Notes: generated by a model not told the origin, from the letters alone. A stretch of DNA of 25,021 bases from UBA1402 sp964488495 (GCA_964488495.1 CAZAUQ010000035.1:1-25021), one strand, 5' to 3'; positions 1 to 9,020 are shown, numbered from the stretch's first letter. Numbers and translations are program-made.

Positions 1-13
1 TCTAAAAAAAACA

Positions 14-21
14 TATCTTTG
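14..21 (+). promoter_or_regulatory. Bacteroidetes -7 promoter box for the envelope operon
   Basis: TATCTTTG matches the Bacteroidetes -7 consensus TAnnTTTG exactly. Transcription would start near position 28, leaving a leader of about 35 nt before the ATG at 63. The -33 element would lie outside the window and cannot be checked. The box overlaps a GTG at 21 that opens the reading frame, which argues against that GTG being the true start. Confidence 0.55.
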
Positions 22-62
22 TGCGTAAAATTTTTATTTTTTTTACAAAATCCTCAGAGTTC

Positions 63-1937
63 ATGAACTGCACTATTCGCTTTGTTATCAGTTTTTTATT
101 CCTAATACTGAGTCTGTCGTCAAGCGCCCAACAGGAACTTGCTCAGCAAAGAATGCAAAGCATTAAAAACGACGGTACCAATTATATCTGTGCCGAAGGC
201 TTAGGCATGGATATGGAAACGGCCGATAAACAAGCCATGAACTTTTTGATCGATCAAATTTCGACCAACATCAGCTCCGAGCTTGAAACCCTTTGGGAAC
301 AAACCCGGGTGGGCAATGATTTTCAGTTTCAGGAGAAAGCGCGGCAAATAGTGCGATCCTATTCCTGCGCCTCGCTCGACAACGTCGGACAAATAGTTAT
401 CGAGGAAGCTGGACAGGATTATAAATACAGGGTGTTCCGCTACGTCGACCGCAAAGAAATTGAGCGCAGCTATGCCGTCCGGCAGGAAAAAATACTCGAT
501 TTTATACAACAGGGACAGGAGCAGGAAGCCAAATTGCAGATTAATCTTGCCCTGAAATATTATTACTGGAGCCTGGCCCTTTTACGTTCACATCCGCACG
601 GAGCCGCCATTAGTTTCGAAGATCTTGCAGGCAACCTGCAAAAAGCCTATATCTGGCTGCCCCGAAAAATAGAAGAAATCCTCTCCAATATAGATGTCCG
701 GATTGCGGAAATCATACCAGGACAAATGAATATCAATTTGCTGTTCACCTACTGCGGACAGCTTTTGCCTAACAAGCTGGATTATTATTATTGGAACGGT
801 TTCAGAAACACCAGGCTTTATGAAGCCAAAGACGGTCAGGGTACGGCCAATTTTGACGATATGCTGCCCGCTAAGGATTTTCCCCTGTACATCGAAGTGG
901 CCTACACCCGCGAAGCCGAAAATTACGATTCAGAATTGAATATGGTCATGAACGCCCTGGGCGAAATGAGCTTCAAAAACAAGAATAAAACCGTCAGCAT
1001 GGAAATTCCGGAACTTGCTGTTCCGGAGCCTGTGGTATGCTTTGAACTGAAACCCGAAAGCATAGTAGACAAGCATGCCGTGCTCATCAGCGACAAAGAC
1101 AGCATTCTAAGCATTATGTCTAAGCTCGAAGAGGCCTTACTTTCGGGAAAACCCGAAGAAACCAGAGATTACTTCACCCCCGAAGGCTACGAAATGTTCA
1201 ATACCATGCTGTCGTACGGAAAGGTAAGTTTAGTCAGAAAGCCCGAGTACCGTTTTTTGAAAGACGGCAAGCAGACACTATGTAAAAGTATGCCGGTACA
1301 ATTCCGTTTTACTACGGCCAACAACAAGGATTTTGTCGAAGATCTCTGCTTTAGGTTCACACCGGAGCTCAAAATAAGTTCCGTAGCCTTTACACTCACC
1401 CGGCAAACCGAGAACGACATTCTGACAGACGACAAGAATTGGGACGAAACTTCAAAATTAATTCTGATTAATTTTCTGGAGAATTATCAGACAGCCTATG
1501 CCCTGAAACGCTACGATTACCTGGAAAGCATCTTTTCCGATTCTGCTCTGATCATAGTGGGTACTGAGTTGAAAAGAACAGCGGTATCGAAGGATATGGA
1601 AAATTTTGTCAAAGACAATATACTGTACGAGCAAAAAAGCAAAACGGAATTTATGGAAAGCCTTCAGCGCAGTTTCAAAAGCAAGAATTACATCAATCTG
1701 CGTTTCGAAGACATCAATATGATGAAAAAATCGGGTCAGGAAATTTACGGCGTACAGCTTAAACAAAACTATTATTCCAACAATTACAACGACGTAGGTT
1801 ATCTTACTTTACTGGTTGACTTGTCAGGCGAATTGCCTGTGATTCATGTCAGGGTGTGGAACAAACAAAAAAATGAGTATTTATCGGCCAAAACCATCAT
1901 AACCAGGCCTTACGGCTATCAATTGGGAGAATGGTAA
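63..1937 (+). CDS. Exported LPP20-like domain protein of unknown function
   Basis: From the ATG at 63 the product is 624 residues. It begins with a clear Sec signal peptide (hydrophobic stretch, then SLSSSAQQ, cleavage likely after SSA). I reject the in-frame GTG at 21 because it would add 14 residues before the signal peptide and lies in the promoter box. Residues about 25-135 resemble the LPP20 fold found in exported Bacteroidetes proteins: a conserved YICAEGLGMD segment followed by a helix rich in A, D and Q. The remaining 490 residues match no family I recognise; they are mixed alpha/beta without membrane segments. The next gene begins 23 nt downstream (or overlaps if an earlier ATG is used), so the two are probably cotranscribed and may act together in the periplasm or at the outer membrane. 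The export call is firm; the family call is moderate. Confidence 0.75.
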   Translation: MNCTIRFVISFLFLILSLSSSAQQELAQQRMQSIKNDGTNYICAEGLGMDMETADKQAMNFLIDQISTNISSELETLWEQTRVGNDFQFQEKARQIVRSYSCASLDNVGQIVIEEAGQDYKYRVFRYVDRKEIERSYAVRQEKILDFIQQGQEQEAKLQINLALKYYYWSLALLRSHPHGAAISFEDLAGNLQKAYIWLPRKIEEILSNIDVRIAEIIPGQMNINLLFTYCGQLLPNKLDYYYWNGFRNTRLYEAKDGQGTANFDDMLPAKDFPLYIEVAYTREAENYDSELNMVMNALGEMSFKNKNKTVSMEIPELAVPEPVVCFELKPESIVDKHAVLISDKDSILSIMSKLEEALLSGKPEETRDYFTPEGYEMFNTMLSYGKVSLVRKPEYRFLKDGKQTLCKSMPVQFRFTTANNKDFVEDLCFRFTPELKISSVAFTLTRQTENDILTDDKNWDETSKLILINFLENYQTAYALKRYDYLESIFSDSALIIVGTELKRTAVSKDMENFVKDNILYEQKSKTEFMESLQRSFKSKNYINLRFEDINMMKKSGQEIYGVQLKQNYYSNNYNDVGYLTLLVDLSGELPVIHVRVWNKQKNEYLSAKTIITRPYGYQLGEW

Positions 1938-1960
1938 AAAGCAAACTTAATGGTTTGTGT

Positions 1961-4105
1961 ATGAGGAAGTGTTGTGTTATCTGGTGTTTGATTGTCTTTA
2001 TCCTTACTGGAGCAAAAGCACAAATATATGTGGATGATTTCAAAAGAGTTTCCAGCGGGGAAGCCTTGACCAATCAAAAGAAAGACCACAACGGACAAAT
2101 TTGTGCCCTGATCAAAATAAATACCCGCAATCTGGACGACACTCAGCGAAAACGGCTGCGCTTTCAAACCGATGCCGTATCACAAATTGTCAGCATCGAT
2201 TATCCTGTCGGGGCCATCTGGTTGTATATCTCGCCCGAAGCCGAATATCTCGAGATTGCCCATCCCGATCTTTCGGTGTTCAAATACGTATTCAAGGAAC
2301 TCATTCAAAGCAAGAGTGATTATGAAATGACCCTGAGTACGGCGGTGGTAGAAACTATCGTAAGGCCCACCATAACCGAACAGTATCTGGTGATTACTGT
2401 GGTGCCCAAAGATGCCCTGGTCACTCTGGACGGCGAATTGATCATACCTGACCAGGAAGGCAATGTAACCCGTCGGGTTCGCATCGGGACGCACGAATGC
2501 GAGGTGGATGCTCCTATGTATTATAGTGAAAAACAAAATATTATAGTCACTATCGACCAACGCAAAGAAGTGAGCATCCGTCTAAAACCCAAATTTGGTT
2601 ATCTCTACATAGAATCGTTGCCCGAATCGGGAGCTACCGTTTTGATAGACGGCCGGCAAGCCGGTACCACCCCTATGTTGAGCGATAAACTCGAAAAAGG
2701 CGAATACCGCGTTTTGGTGGTCAAGGATATGTTCCGTCAGATCAGCCAGCTGGTTACGGTAAATGAAAACGACACCCTGCAAGTGGTGTTGACCATGCCG
2801 GCCGGTTTTGCCACACCTACTTTCACTACTCACCCCGATGCCGAAATATGGATCAACGAAGAACGCAAAGGAAAAGGCAGCTGGACGGGCCGTCTGTTGG
2901 GCGGCACCTACCTGGTGGAAGCCCGCAGGGAAGGCTATCGTGCTGCCATCAAGTCCATCAATCTGGAAAACGGCGAAGTACGCAACTACGATTTAGGTTC
3001 TCCCACCTTAATGTATGGTATACTCGATTTGAATACCATACCGCCGGGAGCTACGATAACTATCGATGGTAAAAACAACGGGCTTAGTCCGCAAATGTTT
3101 CCCGATTTTCCGGTGGGCACCTACGAGGTTCGTTTCAACAAAGAAGGCTACGAACCTTTCACTCAAACGATAGTCGTTACCGAAACCAAGGCGGCCGTGA
3201 TTTCTCATAACTTAGTCAAAATAGGACAAACAGCTCAGGATCTGACACAAACAGAGACAAAAACTCCCACTAAGACAGAGGATTCCCGACGTATTCAAAC
3301 TCAAACTCAAACTCAAACTCAAACCGAGACTCCCACAAAGACACAGGAACAGACAGAAAATCAAACGTTGACTGAAGAAAAGAGTAAATTTCAGGAGTCC
3401 GAGAAAACTCCGGTAGAAGACAATCTCAGCGGACAGGGCACAGAATTGTTTACCAGCCCGCCCAAAGTACCCAAAGCTCCCAAAAAACAAGAGGTATCTG
3501 CTTCATCCAAACCATCGATTGCCTGGTTTATCACTCCCGGCATGCATGTTTCGATCAACCGGGCTCAAGACCATATTTCTCAGCGAGAATCGCCGGTTTT
3601 TCCGGATGTGTTCTCCGGCTATTCACTGGGCACCGGTCTGATAATCGGCAAGAGCGGATTTTATCTGAATTACAAAACCAATCGGAAAAAGCCTTCCTAC
3701 GATTATGTGTATGAAGACGGGAATTTGTATCTGGCAGACAGTGATGGCAGTGCCATGTACGGCACCACCTTACCCGATGGGCTGATAGTAGGCGCTTCCG
3801 GCCAGGAATTTTATCGCAAGGCCTTTACTGCCGGTGTAGTGTGGCAAGCTGCCAAACATCTGCACTTAATGGCAGGTGCAGGTTATGGATCAGATAAACG
3901 GGTAATAAACGCCACCCGAAAGCTGGATACTTACGAAGAAGATATCCGGATCAGAATCAAAGGACCCGACGAAGGGCTGGAAGCCGAATTGGGTATGGGA
4001 CTGGATTTCGGCCCCATCGGTCTCAGCGCTTCGGTGAGCACCTTGAACTTTAAGTATTACGAAGCGGGCATACATTTGGGACTGAGGTTTTTTCTTAGAA
4101 AATAA
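1961..4105 (+). CDS. PEGA-repeat exported protein with outer-membrane-like C-terminal domain
   Basis: I prefer the ATG at 1961 (714 residues) because it gives a compact signal peptide, MRKCCVIWCLIVFILTGAKA. An in-frame ATG at 1931 overlaps the upstream stop and would add ten residues. Four PEGA-like repeats follow at roughly residues 144-212, 213-284, 285-351 and 352-420, with typical cores such as GATVLIDG and GATITIDG and G-x-Y-x-V strands. PEGA modules are small beta folds common in surface and envelope proteins. Residues about 423-480 are a low-complexity Thr/Gln/Glu linker containing a run of five QT dipeptides. Residues about 517-714 look like an outer-membrane beta-barrel or porin-like domain rich in Gly and aromatic residues, ending close to an aromatic terminus (RFFLRK). 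The protein may link the outer membrane to peptidoglycan or to the surface lipoproteins encoded next. Its exact function is unknown. Confidence 0.8.
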   Translation: MRKCCVIWCLIVFILTGAKAQIYVDDFKRVSSGEALTNQKKDHNGQICALIKINTRNLDDTQRKRLRFQTDAVSQIVSIDYPVGAIWLYISPEAEYLEIAHPDLSVFKYVFKELIQSKSDYEMTLSTAVVETIVRPTITEQYLVITVVPKDALVTLDGELIIPDQEGNVTRRVRIGTHECEVDAPMYYSEKQNIIVTIDQRKEVSIRLKPKFGYLYIESLPESGATVLIDGRQAGTTPMLSDKLEKGEYRVLVVKDMFRQISQLVTVNENDTLQVVLTMPAGFATPTFTTHPDAEIWINEERKGKGSWTGRLLGGTYLVEARREGYRAAIKSINLENGEVRNYDLGSPTLMYGILDLNTIPPGATITIDGKNNGLSPQMFPDFPVGTYEVRFNKEGYEPFTQTIVVTETKAAVISHNLVKIGQTAQDLTQTETKTPTKTEDSRRIQTQTQTQTQTETPTKTQEQTENQTLTEEKSKFQESEKTPVEDNLSGQGTELFTSPPKVPKAPKKQEVSASSKPSIAWFITPGMHVSINRAQDHISQRESPVFPDVFSGYSLGTGLIIGKSGFYLNYKTNRKKPSYDYVYEDGNLYLADSDGSAMYGTTLPDGLIVGASGQEFYRKAFTAGVVWQAAKHLHLMAGAGYGSDKRVINATRKLDTYEEDIRIRIKGPDEGLEAELGMGLDFGPIGLSASVSTLNFKYYEAGIHLGLRFFLRK
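3295..3324 (+). repeat. Hexanucleotide repeat TCAAAC x5 inside the PEGA gene
   Basis: Five perfect copies of TCAAAC lie in tandem and encode alternating Gln-Thr. Because the unit is 6 nt, slippage would lengthen or shorten the linker without breaking the frame. The surrounding 170 nt are also biased toward Thr, Gln, Glu and Lys codons. Confidence 0.95.
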
Positions 4106-4108
4106 GCG

Positions 4109-6079
4109 ATGAGAAGTTTTGCAAAACATATGTTGAATGCCTTGCTGCTGTTTTCGATGACAGCCTGCATGGAGTATGAAAACTTCGACGGCGTGGTGTT
4201 GCAATCAACTCTGCCTACGCTGAGCACTTATGCCCTGAGCAATATTACTAGCACGTCAGCCAGATCGGGAGGTTATATTTCATCCGACGGCGGAAGCCCG
4301 GTAACTGCCAGGGGCCTCTGCTGGAGCACCAGCTCTCCGCCCGATATGAACGACTATACTACCAGCAACGGATCCGGCCTGGGTGGTTTTACCGTGGACA
4401 TCACCGGGCTCAGCCCCAATACTACGTATTATGTGAGAGCTTATGCTACCAATGAACGGGGAACAGCTTACGGGACGTTACGGGTTTTCACCACGGAGAT
4501 TTCCGCGGATCAATTCGGAACGATTACAGATATTGACAACAATATCTATAACACTATAGAAGTAGGCACTCAGACCTGGATGCTCGAAAACCTTAGAACG
4601 ACTCGGTTTAGTAATGGAGATGAGATAAGTTATGTTACGGATAATACCGATTGGAGCAATTATGGACTATCCGGCTGGCCGGCTGCAAGCAGCATTAATA
4701 ACAACAGCTCATTCGACGCTGAATATGGAAGACTCTATAACTGGTATACAGTAAACGACGGCCGTAAGCTTTGTCCTGATGGTTGGAAAGTACCCGGTCA
4801 CGACGATTGGGTGGCTTTAACTGATTTACTGGGCGGAGAGGACGTGGCCGGGGGAAAACTCAAAGAAGCCGGCACCACCCATTGGGTTGAACCTAATGTG
4901 GGAGCCACTAATGATATTTATTTTTCGGCCCTGCCTGCCGGTTATCGTGATGAAGATGGGTCTTATTACTATCTTGGTTATAGGGTACTTTTGTGGTCAT
5001 CAACCAGTTGGGATGATGAATGGGCTCGCATACGTTTTATAGACAACGACAGTACTTCGTTTAGAGGCAATTATATCAGTAAAAAGGGCAGAGGATATTC
5101 GGTGCGCTGCATCAAAGACGAGTCAACTTCAATACAGATAAGTACCAATGCAGTGAGCTCCATTACTGCTGTCTCGGCTCAAAGCGGAGGAAGCATCACT
5201 TCCGACGGCGGTTCTGCCGTTATTGCCAGGGGAGTTTGCTGGAACAGCTACGGTTCTCCTTCCACGGGCGACTACAAAACCGAAGACGGCAGCGGAACCG
5301 GAGAATTCACCAGCAACCTGACAGGCCTGCTGCCCAACACGACTTATTACGTCAGGTCTTATGCTATCAATGCCAATGGTACAATTTATGGAAACGAAGT
5401 AAGCTTTAACACCTTGACTGTGCAATTCGGCAGCCTCAGCGATATCGATGGCAACCAGTATAAAACGGTGATCATTGGCGATCAGACCTGGATGGCCGAA
5501 AACCTGAAAACAACCCGCTTTGTGAATGGGGAAGCTATTCCGGATATCAGCGATTATCCAGATTGGAGCAATTATGCATCGCTGGGTCTGCCTGCTTCTT
5601 GTCAGGTAGAAAACAACGCCGTGAACCAGGCTGTTTATGGCAGGTTCTACAATTGGTACGCGGTTAACGACAGCCGTAAGCTCTGCCCCGAAGGCTGGAA
5701 AATTCCCTCGAAGGATGAATGGATCAGCCTGATGAATAACCTGGGCGGTGCAGCTCTGGCCGGAGGCAGGCTCAAGGAAGCCGGCACGGATCATTGGGCA
5801 GCGCCCAATACAGGAGCCACCAACGACAGCTATTTTTCGGCTCAACCCGCCGGAGATCGTCAGGAAAACGGATACTTTTACAGTTATGGTTACCGTGCTT
5901 ATTTTTGGACTTCGCTGGAATACGACCTGAGCAAAGCTTACATGGTTTATTTGGACAATGAAAGCAGCAGCTTTTACTATGATTATATTCCCGCCAAAGG
6001 CAACGGAATATCTGTTCGTTGTATCAAAGACGACAGTGGCGGCGAAGATCTCGATACTCAGGATGAACATGTCTGGTAA
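4109..6079 (+). CDS. Surface lipoprotein with two FN3-like / Fib_succ_major repeat pairs
   Basis: The 656-residue product starts with a lipoprotein signal peptide ending MTAC, so Cys20 is the probable lipidated residue. It is followed by acidic residues (MEYENFD), as often seen in exposed Bacteroidetes lipoproteins. It contains two tandem units: FN3-like domain (about 33-130), Fib_succ_major domain (about 137-337), FN3-like domain (about 342-436) and Fib_succ_major domain (about 440-641). The Fib_succ_major domains (family named from Fibrobacter succinogenes paralogs) show the standard marks: QTWM-x-ENL, LYNWYTVND or FYNWYAVND, LCP-x-GW, GGKLKEAGT or GGRLKEAGT, and SVRCIKD at the end. Both are 570 nt from the first Asp of the domain to SVRC. 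The gene starts 3 nt after the PEGA gene and ends 12 nt before its paralog, so all belong to one operon. A role in adhesion or glycan binding is plausible but unproven. Confidence 0.85.
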   Translation: MRSFAKHMLNALLLFSMTACMEYENFDGVVLQSTLPTLSTYALSNITSTSARSGGYISSDGGSPVTARGLCWSTSSPPDMNDYTTSNGSGLGGFTVDITGLSPNTTYYVRAYATNERGTAYGTLRVFTTEISADQFGTITDIDNNIYNTIEVGTQTWMLENLRTTRFSNGDEISYVTDNTDWSNYGLSGWPAASSINNNSSFDAEYGRLYNWYTVNDGRKLCPDGWKVPGHDDWVALTDLLGGEDVAGGKLKEAGTTHWVEPNVGATNDIYFSALPAGYRDEDGSYYYLGYRVLLWSSTSWDDEWARIRFIDNDSTSFRGNYISKKGRGYSVRCIKDESTSIQISTNAVSSITAVSAQSGGSITSDGGSAVIARGVCWNSYGSPSTGDYKTEDGSGTGEFTSNLTGLLPNTTYYVRSYAINANGTIYGNEVSFNTLTVQFGSLSDIDGNQYKTVIIGDQTWMAENLKTTRFVNGEAIPDISDYPDWSNYASLGLPASCQVENNAVNQAVYGRFYNWYAVNDSRKLCPEGWKIPSKDEWISLMNNLGGAALAGGRLKEAGTDHWAAPNTGATNDSYFSAQPAGDRQENGYFYSYGYRAYFWTSLEYDLSKAYMVYLDNESSSFYYDYIPAKGNGISVRCIKDDSGGEDLDTQDEHVW

Positions 6080-6091
6080 TTCTTAGAAAAA

Positions 6092-6981
6092 ATGAAAACC
6101 ATCCTAAATAGGCTTATTCCCTGCTTTCTGGCTTTACTGTTGCTGGAGGGATGTACCAGTGATGTCTTTTCTCCCCGGGGCGACAAGCAGCAAAACCCGC
6201 AAATGAGCATAGAAGCCTGGACAGAAAACGCCCTGACCAAAACCCTGCTCAGCGGAGAACCCGGCGACTCCATACGCAGCATTTGCTTTGTGCCCCTTGA
6301 CAGCATTGCCTATTCTGCCGACCTGGCAGAGTTTAAGCCTTTTGTCAACCAGGGCAGCGATACGTTGCCTTACGCTACTTTTACGGGAGATCTCGTTGAA
6401 GCAAATATGTACATTGCTTTTTATCCCTGGAAGGGAGCCCTGAATCTGAATACCAGAGATACCTTGTTGGCCTTATTCTTGCCTTATGAACAACAATATG
6501 AGGCTAAGGGTTTTGCAAGCGGAGCTTATCCCATGGTCTCCTGGAGTTACGATACCAATTTGTATTTTAAAAATCTCTGCGGACTGCTTAAGCTGAACCT
6601 GCAGGGAGACGTGCAAGTAAGTTCTCTGAGCCTCTGTGCTCCGGGCCTGGCCGGCGTTGCCGGCGTTGATATGCGCTATCAGGGAGTGCCCCAATTGATC
6701 ATGCCCACACCGCTTACTTACGACACTCTAACCTTGGATTGCGGCGATGGCGTCCAACTTGACGCTGAGCAAGCCACAGCCTTTTATTTTGTGCTCCCTC
6801 CGGCCGTATACGACAGCATGACTCTGATTGTTCGTACTTCCGATCTGCAGCAAATGACCAAAACCACCAGCAATCTCAGGATAGTACGATCGTCCGTCAC
6901 CCCGACTTCGGTCATTGATTTTGTCAGCGACGACAACCCAAATCCCCAAAACGATACCATTTGGGATATTCAGGGCAATGT
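6092..6981 (+). CDS. Fimbrillin-like lipoprotein, 5' part, interrupted by assembly gap
   Basis: The visible 296 codons begin with a lipoprotein signal peptide ending LEGC (Cys21). Residues about 35-290 resemble fimbrillin-like domains of Bacteroidales: an early TKTLLSGEPGD segment, a central FKNLCGLLKLNLQG strand block, and a late block with FYFVLPP followed by a strand-rich segment. The final residues before the gap, DIQGNV, look like the start of a Fib_succ_major domain, because paralogs read DIDGN or DIDNN there. The part after the gap ends such a domain, so this is very probably the same gene as 7084-8985, not an independent truncated one. The gene follows the previous lipoprotein by 12 nt. 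The fimbrillin assignment rests on pattern recognition only. Confidence 0.7.
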
Positions 6982-7081
6982 NNNNNNNNNNNNNNNNNNN
7001 NNNNNNNNNNNNNNNNNNNNNNNNNNNNNNNNNNNNNNNNNNNNNNNNNNNNNNNNNNNNNNNNNNNNNNNNNNNNNNNNN
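6982..7081. other. Scaffold gap of 100 N inside a coding region
   Basis: Exactly 100 N residues lie within a repeat-rich lipoprotein gene. The reading frames on the two sides are not in register across 100 bases, so the run is a placeholder of unknown true length. By comparison with the paralogous domains, the missing sequence should be about 512 nt. Reading frames drawn through the N run are artefacts. Confidence 0.97.
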
Positions 7082-7083
7082 CG

Positions 7084-8985
7084 AATGTGGAAAGTTATTA
7101 CTTCGACAAAGCCTATGGTTTTTCGGTCCGTTGCATCAAAGACACAGTGGCTTCTCTTACTGTGACCACCAGCCCTGTGGTGTCTATCACGGCCAATTCA
7201 GCTCAAAGCGGCGGTAATATCACATCCGACGGAGGTTTTCCGGTTACGGTGAGAGGTCTGTGCTGGAACACTAGCGGTGAACCCACTACAGCCGACAATA
7301 AAACCGATGACGGCAGCGGAACAGGGGAATTTACCGGCATCATAACCGGCCTGCAGCCCGATACCACCTATTACGTGCGGGCTTATGCCACTAACAACAA
7401 CGAGACAGTCTACGGCAATTCTGTAGAGTTTAAGACGGCCGAATTAACTTCCTCTCAGTTTATTGATTTGAGAGACGGGAACATCTATAACTTTGTTCTT
7501 ATCGGCGATCAGACCTGGATGGCAGAAAACCTGCGCTATTTGCCCGAAGTTGTTGGCCCCGGTACAGGTTCGGAAACAACACCCTATTATTATGTTTATG
7601 GTTACGACGGCACCAATGTGACGGATGCCAAAGCAACAGCAAACTACAACACGTATGGTGTGTTGTACAACTGGCCGGCAGCCATGGCTGGTTCTGCCTC
7701 GAGTACTGCCAATCCCAGCGGCATTCAGGGTGTTTGCCCTGCAGGCTGGCATATGCCGAGCGATGAGGAGTGGAAGCAAATGGAAATGTTTCTTGGCATG
7801 TCTCAGGAGCAGGCAGATGGGACTGACTGGCGAGGTACGGACGAAGGTGGTAAATTAAAGGAAGGTGGTACAACGCATTGGGTTAATCCCAACGAAGGCT
7901 CAACAAATGCAAGCGAATTTACAGCCTTGCCGGCTGGTTGTCGTGACGGCTATGGTTCATTTTCCAATATTGGCTACTACAATTTCATTTGGACTGCTAC
8001 AGAGAATACGGCAAGTGTAGCCTGGAGCAGGTATCTGTATTACTTTTCAGGCAGCGTTGTCCGGACCGGCTACAGTAAGGAAAACGGCTTTTCTGTCCGT
8101 TGCATCAAAGATCCTGTATCTTCTATCATCACCACCAGTCCTGTTACCTCCATCACGGCCAATTCTGCTCAAAGCGGCGGTAATATCACATCCGACGGAG
8201 GTTCTCCGATTACGGTGAGGGGCATTTGCTGGAACAGCAGCGGTGCACCAACTACTGCCGACAATAAAACCGAAGAGGGCAGCGGAACCGGGGAATTTGC
8301 CGGCACCATGACCGGCCTGCAGCCCAATACCACCTATTACGTGCGGGCATATGCCAGCTCCGATCTTGGTACTAGTTATGGTGAAACCGTATCTTTTACC
8401 ACTCTAAGCGAAGGTGGTGGCTCGGGAATCTTGCTGGAAGATAATTTTGATGTCTATCCTTCGGAGCAGAACTGGTATTTTGACTTAGGAGACGGTTTGT
8501 TTACACATCAGGATTCCAAAGCCATTCTGTCGACCAATTACAACAGGTATACGGTTAAATTTTACTCAAAATTGCAACGATCAGTCAATGAGGGCACCTT
8601 GACTTTTGTTACCAATATGCTTACCTACGAAGATAACAATACGGCATACGGGCCTTTGTCCAGGGGGCTGGTTTCGGGTAAAGACAGAAACAATGCCATA
8701 GAATTTATTAATATAACAGGTAGTATTATTCAGGCCAGAACTGTGTCGAACGGGGTGGCAACAACTACAGATTACAATGTGGGAGCTTCAGTATGCAATT
8801 ACTACGATTATAAAATAGTAGCCTCAAATACCAAAGTTGATTTTTATTTCAATAATAACCTGATAGCTACGCATACGACCAATATTCCTCTTGTTCCGCT
8901 GAATGTATATTTCGATACCAGCAGCTGGGCTGGCAATGTACCGATATATATCAACTATGTACGTTTGGAACTGGATCCCTATTAA
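7084..8985 (+). CDS. FN3 / Fib_succ_major / lectin-like lipoprotein, 3' part
   Basis: The frame is open from the gap and begins at the end of a Fib_succ_major domain (GFSVRCIKD). Then follow an FN3-like domain (about 7150-7440), a longer Fib_succ_major domain (about 7455-8110, with QTWMAENL, CPAGWHMPSD, GGKLKEGGT and FSVRCIKD), another FN3-like domain (about 8125-8405), a Gly/Ser linker, and a C-terminal domain (about 8440-8985). The last domain resembles concanavalin-like or laminin-G-like carbohydrate-binding modules: it opens with an ILLEDNFD segment, continues with beta-strands, and ends in YINYVRLELDPY. No T9SS C-terminal sorting domain is evident, consistent with a lipid anchor at the distant N-terminus. 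The whole gene would therefore encode a fimbrillin-like base carrying a repeat stalk and a lectin-like tip. The ligand is unknown. Confidence 0.75.
   Translation, partial: NVESYYFDKAYGFSVRCIKDTVASLTVTTSPVVSITANSAQSGGNITSDGGFPVTVRGLCWNTSGEPTTADNKTDDGSGTGEFTGIITGLQPDTTYYVRAYATNNNETVYGNSVEFKTAELTSSQFIDLRDGNIYNFVLIGDQTWMAENLRYLPEVVGPGTGSETTPYYYVYGYDGTNVTDAKATANYNTYGVLYNWPAAMAGSASSTANPSGIQGVCPAGWHMPSDEEWKQMEMFLGMSQEQADGTDWRGTDEGGKLKEGGTTHWVNPNEGSTNASEFTALPAGCRDGYGSFSNIGYYNFIWTATENTASVAWSRYLYYFSGSVVRTGYSKENGFSVRCIKDPVSSIITTSPVTSITANSAQSGGNITSDGGSPITVRGICWNSSGAPTTADNKTEEGSGTGEFAGTMTGLQPNTTYYVRAYASSDLGTSYGETVSFTTLSEGGGSGILLEDNFDVYPSEQNWYFDLGDGLFTHQDSKAILSTNYNRYTVKFYSKLQRSVNEGTLTFVTNMLTYEDNNTAYGPLSRGLVSGKDRNNAIEFINITGSIIQARTVSNGVATTTDYNVGASVCNYYDYKIVASNTKVDFYFNNNLIATHTTNIPLVPLNVYFDTSSWAGNVPIYINYVRLELDPY
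7165..7389 (+). repeat. 225-bp direct repeat, copy A (FN3-like module)
   Basis: This segment is highly similar at DNA level to 8131-8355 and has exactly the same length, including a shared stretch beginning CAAAGCGGCGGTAATATCAC. Both encode the same FN3-like module. Such near-identical copies explain why assembly failed just upstream. Confidence 0.85.
8131..8355 (+). repeat. 225-bp direct repeat, copy B (FN3-like module)
   Basis: Second copy of the FN3-like module found at 7165-7389, in the same orientation and frame. The spacing between copy starts is 966 nt, a multiple of three, so recombination between the copies would remove one FN3 plus one Fib_succ_major domain in frame. Confidence 0.85.
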
Positions 8986-9012
8986 TGGCAGAGAAACTAC
9001 AAAAAAAAATTG

Positions 9013-9020
9013 TACTTTTG
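9013..9020 (+). promoter_or_regulatory. Bacteroidetes -7 promoter box upstream of the glycosidase-like gene
   Basis: TACTTTTG matches TAnnTTTG. No convincing -33 TTG is seen at the usual distance. It lies 28 nt after the preceding stop and 25 nt before the GTG at 9046, so it would start a separate transcript for the hydrolase genes. It overlaps the TTG at 9010 that opens the frame, which makes that TTG an unlikely start. Confidence 0.4.

Noticed and set aside
3230..3400. CRISPR-like or regulatory repeat array in the Thr/Gln-rich linker
   Set aside because: The units are contiguous hexamers without spacers, lie in frame and encode a QT run.
5129..6070. A 313-codon minus-strand open frame under the first Fib_succ_major lipoprotein gene
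   Set aside because: It is antisense to a gene with clear repeated domains, and its translation has no recognisable domain. Codon bias of the sense gene explains the missing stops.
6915..7217. Open frames running through the N block
   Set aside because: The unknown bases cannot support a frame. The two real halves lie in different frames because the N count is arbitrary.
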